Shown here piece after piece: positions 5,764-5,892 of a stretch of DNA of 5,892 nucleotides. The position numbers and the translations under genes are program-made. Every line of letters begins with the position of its first letter. The stretch's first letter is position 1. This stretch comes from Desulfovibrio desulfuricans (lineage in GTDB: Bacteria; Desulfobacterota; Desulfovibrionia; Desulfovibrionales; Desulfovibrionaceae). Where the stretch lies: assembly GCA_003251995.1 (NCBI GenBank), contig QKDT01000260.1:1-5892 (forward strand), in the 5' to 3' direction. Below the pieces are notes generated by a model that saw only the letters and a program-made list of their open reading frames with translations, did no database searches and had not been told where the DNA came from.

Positions 5764-5892
5764 TTATTTCTTTTTTCTTGTTACCGTAACTTCTTCTGTA
5801 ACCGGGTTCAAGAGAGTCATTCCTTCCGGCAGCTTGAAGCGCAGGGGCGTTTTAACGCTTTCACCCGGCGCGATATCTGGTGTTATGAGGGA
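5764..5892 (-). CDS. YbbR/CdaR-like protein, C-terminal end (5' part outside window)
   Basis: Only the last 42 residues are present; the frame enters from the right edge and ends at TAA (5764-5766). The fragment contains APGESVKTPLRFKLPEGM and ends LNPVTEEVTVTRKKK. It resembles the last strand pair of a YbbR domain, where a short LPEG-type turn is followed by a strand near VTVT. YbbR proteins (CdaR in Firmicutes) are usually membrane-anchored with several extracytoplasmic YbbR repeats, and they modulate the c-di-AMP cyclase CdaA. The assignment rests on this short stretch plus its position directly before glmM, which is the standard cdaA-cdaR-glmM order. The basic KKK tail is encoded by an A-rich run containing A AAA AAG. 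With so little sequence, another extracytoplasmic beta-rich protein is possible. Confidence 0.65.
   Translation of the reverse strand, partial: SLITPDIAPGESVKTPLRFKLPEGMTLLNPVTEEVTVTRKKK

Overview
The window looks like core chromosome from a Desulfovibrio-type sulfate reducer (Desulfovibrionaceae). This rests on the gene order (ybbR/cdaR-like, glmM, galU, priA), on the lineage-flavoured GalU sequence (GWGTRSLPATKN) and on moderately high GC. It was not checked by any database search. All five protein genes lie on the minus strand, so transcription runs from high to low coordinates. Nothing in the window looks mobile: no insertion sequence, CRISPR array, tRNA or rRNA was seen.

Layout in transcription order. 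(1) 5764-5892: the last 42 codons of a YbbR/CdaR-like protein, cut by the window edge. (2) 4256-5608: complete glmM, phosphoglucosamine mutase. (3) 3242-4114: complete galU, UTP-glucose-1-phosphate uridylyltransferase, followed by a strong intrinsic terminator at 3181-3219. (4) A gap of about 350 bases (2892-3241), mostly the presumed promoter and leader of the next gene. (5) 510-2891: complete priA, the primosomal replication-restart helicase. (6) 1-381: the first 127 codons of a FadL-type outer-membrane channel, running off the left edge.

ybbR/cdaR, glmM and galU form a cell-envelope sugar unit. GlmM makes glucosamine-1-phosphate for UDP-GlcNAc (peptidoglycan and LPS) and GalU makes UDP-glucose. 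The YbbR-like protein next to glmM matches the arrangement known from Firmicutes, where CdaR and GlmM regulate the c-di-AMP cyclase CdaA; the cyclase gene would be expected just beyond the right edge. The terminator after galU separates this unit from priA. fadL follows priA after 128 bases with its own strong ribosome-binding site.

The window is mostly ordinary housekeeping DNA, and no new system is evident. The points most worth a second look are an in-phase A AAA AAG heptamer two codons before the ybbR stop with an open -1 frame, a PriA with about 58 extra N-terminal residues and no visible Shine-Dalgarno site, a FadL with NAA in place of the usual NPA, and a GalU with altered nucleotide- and sugar-site motifs.
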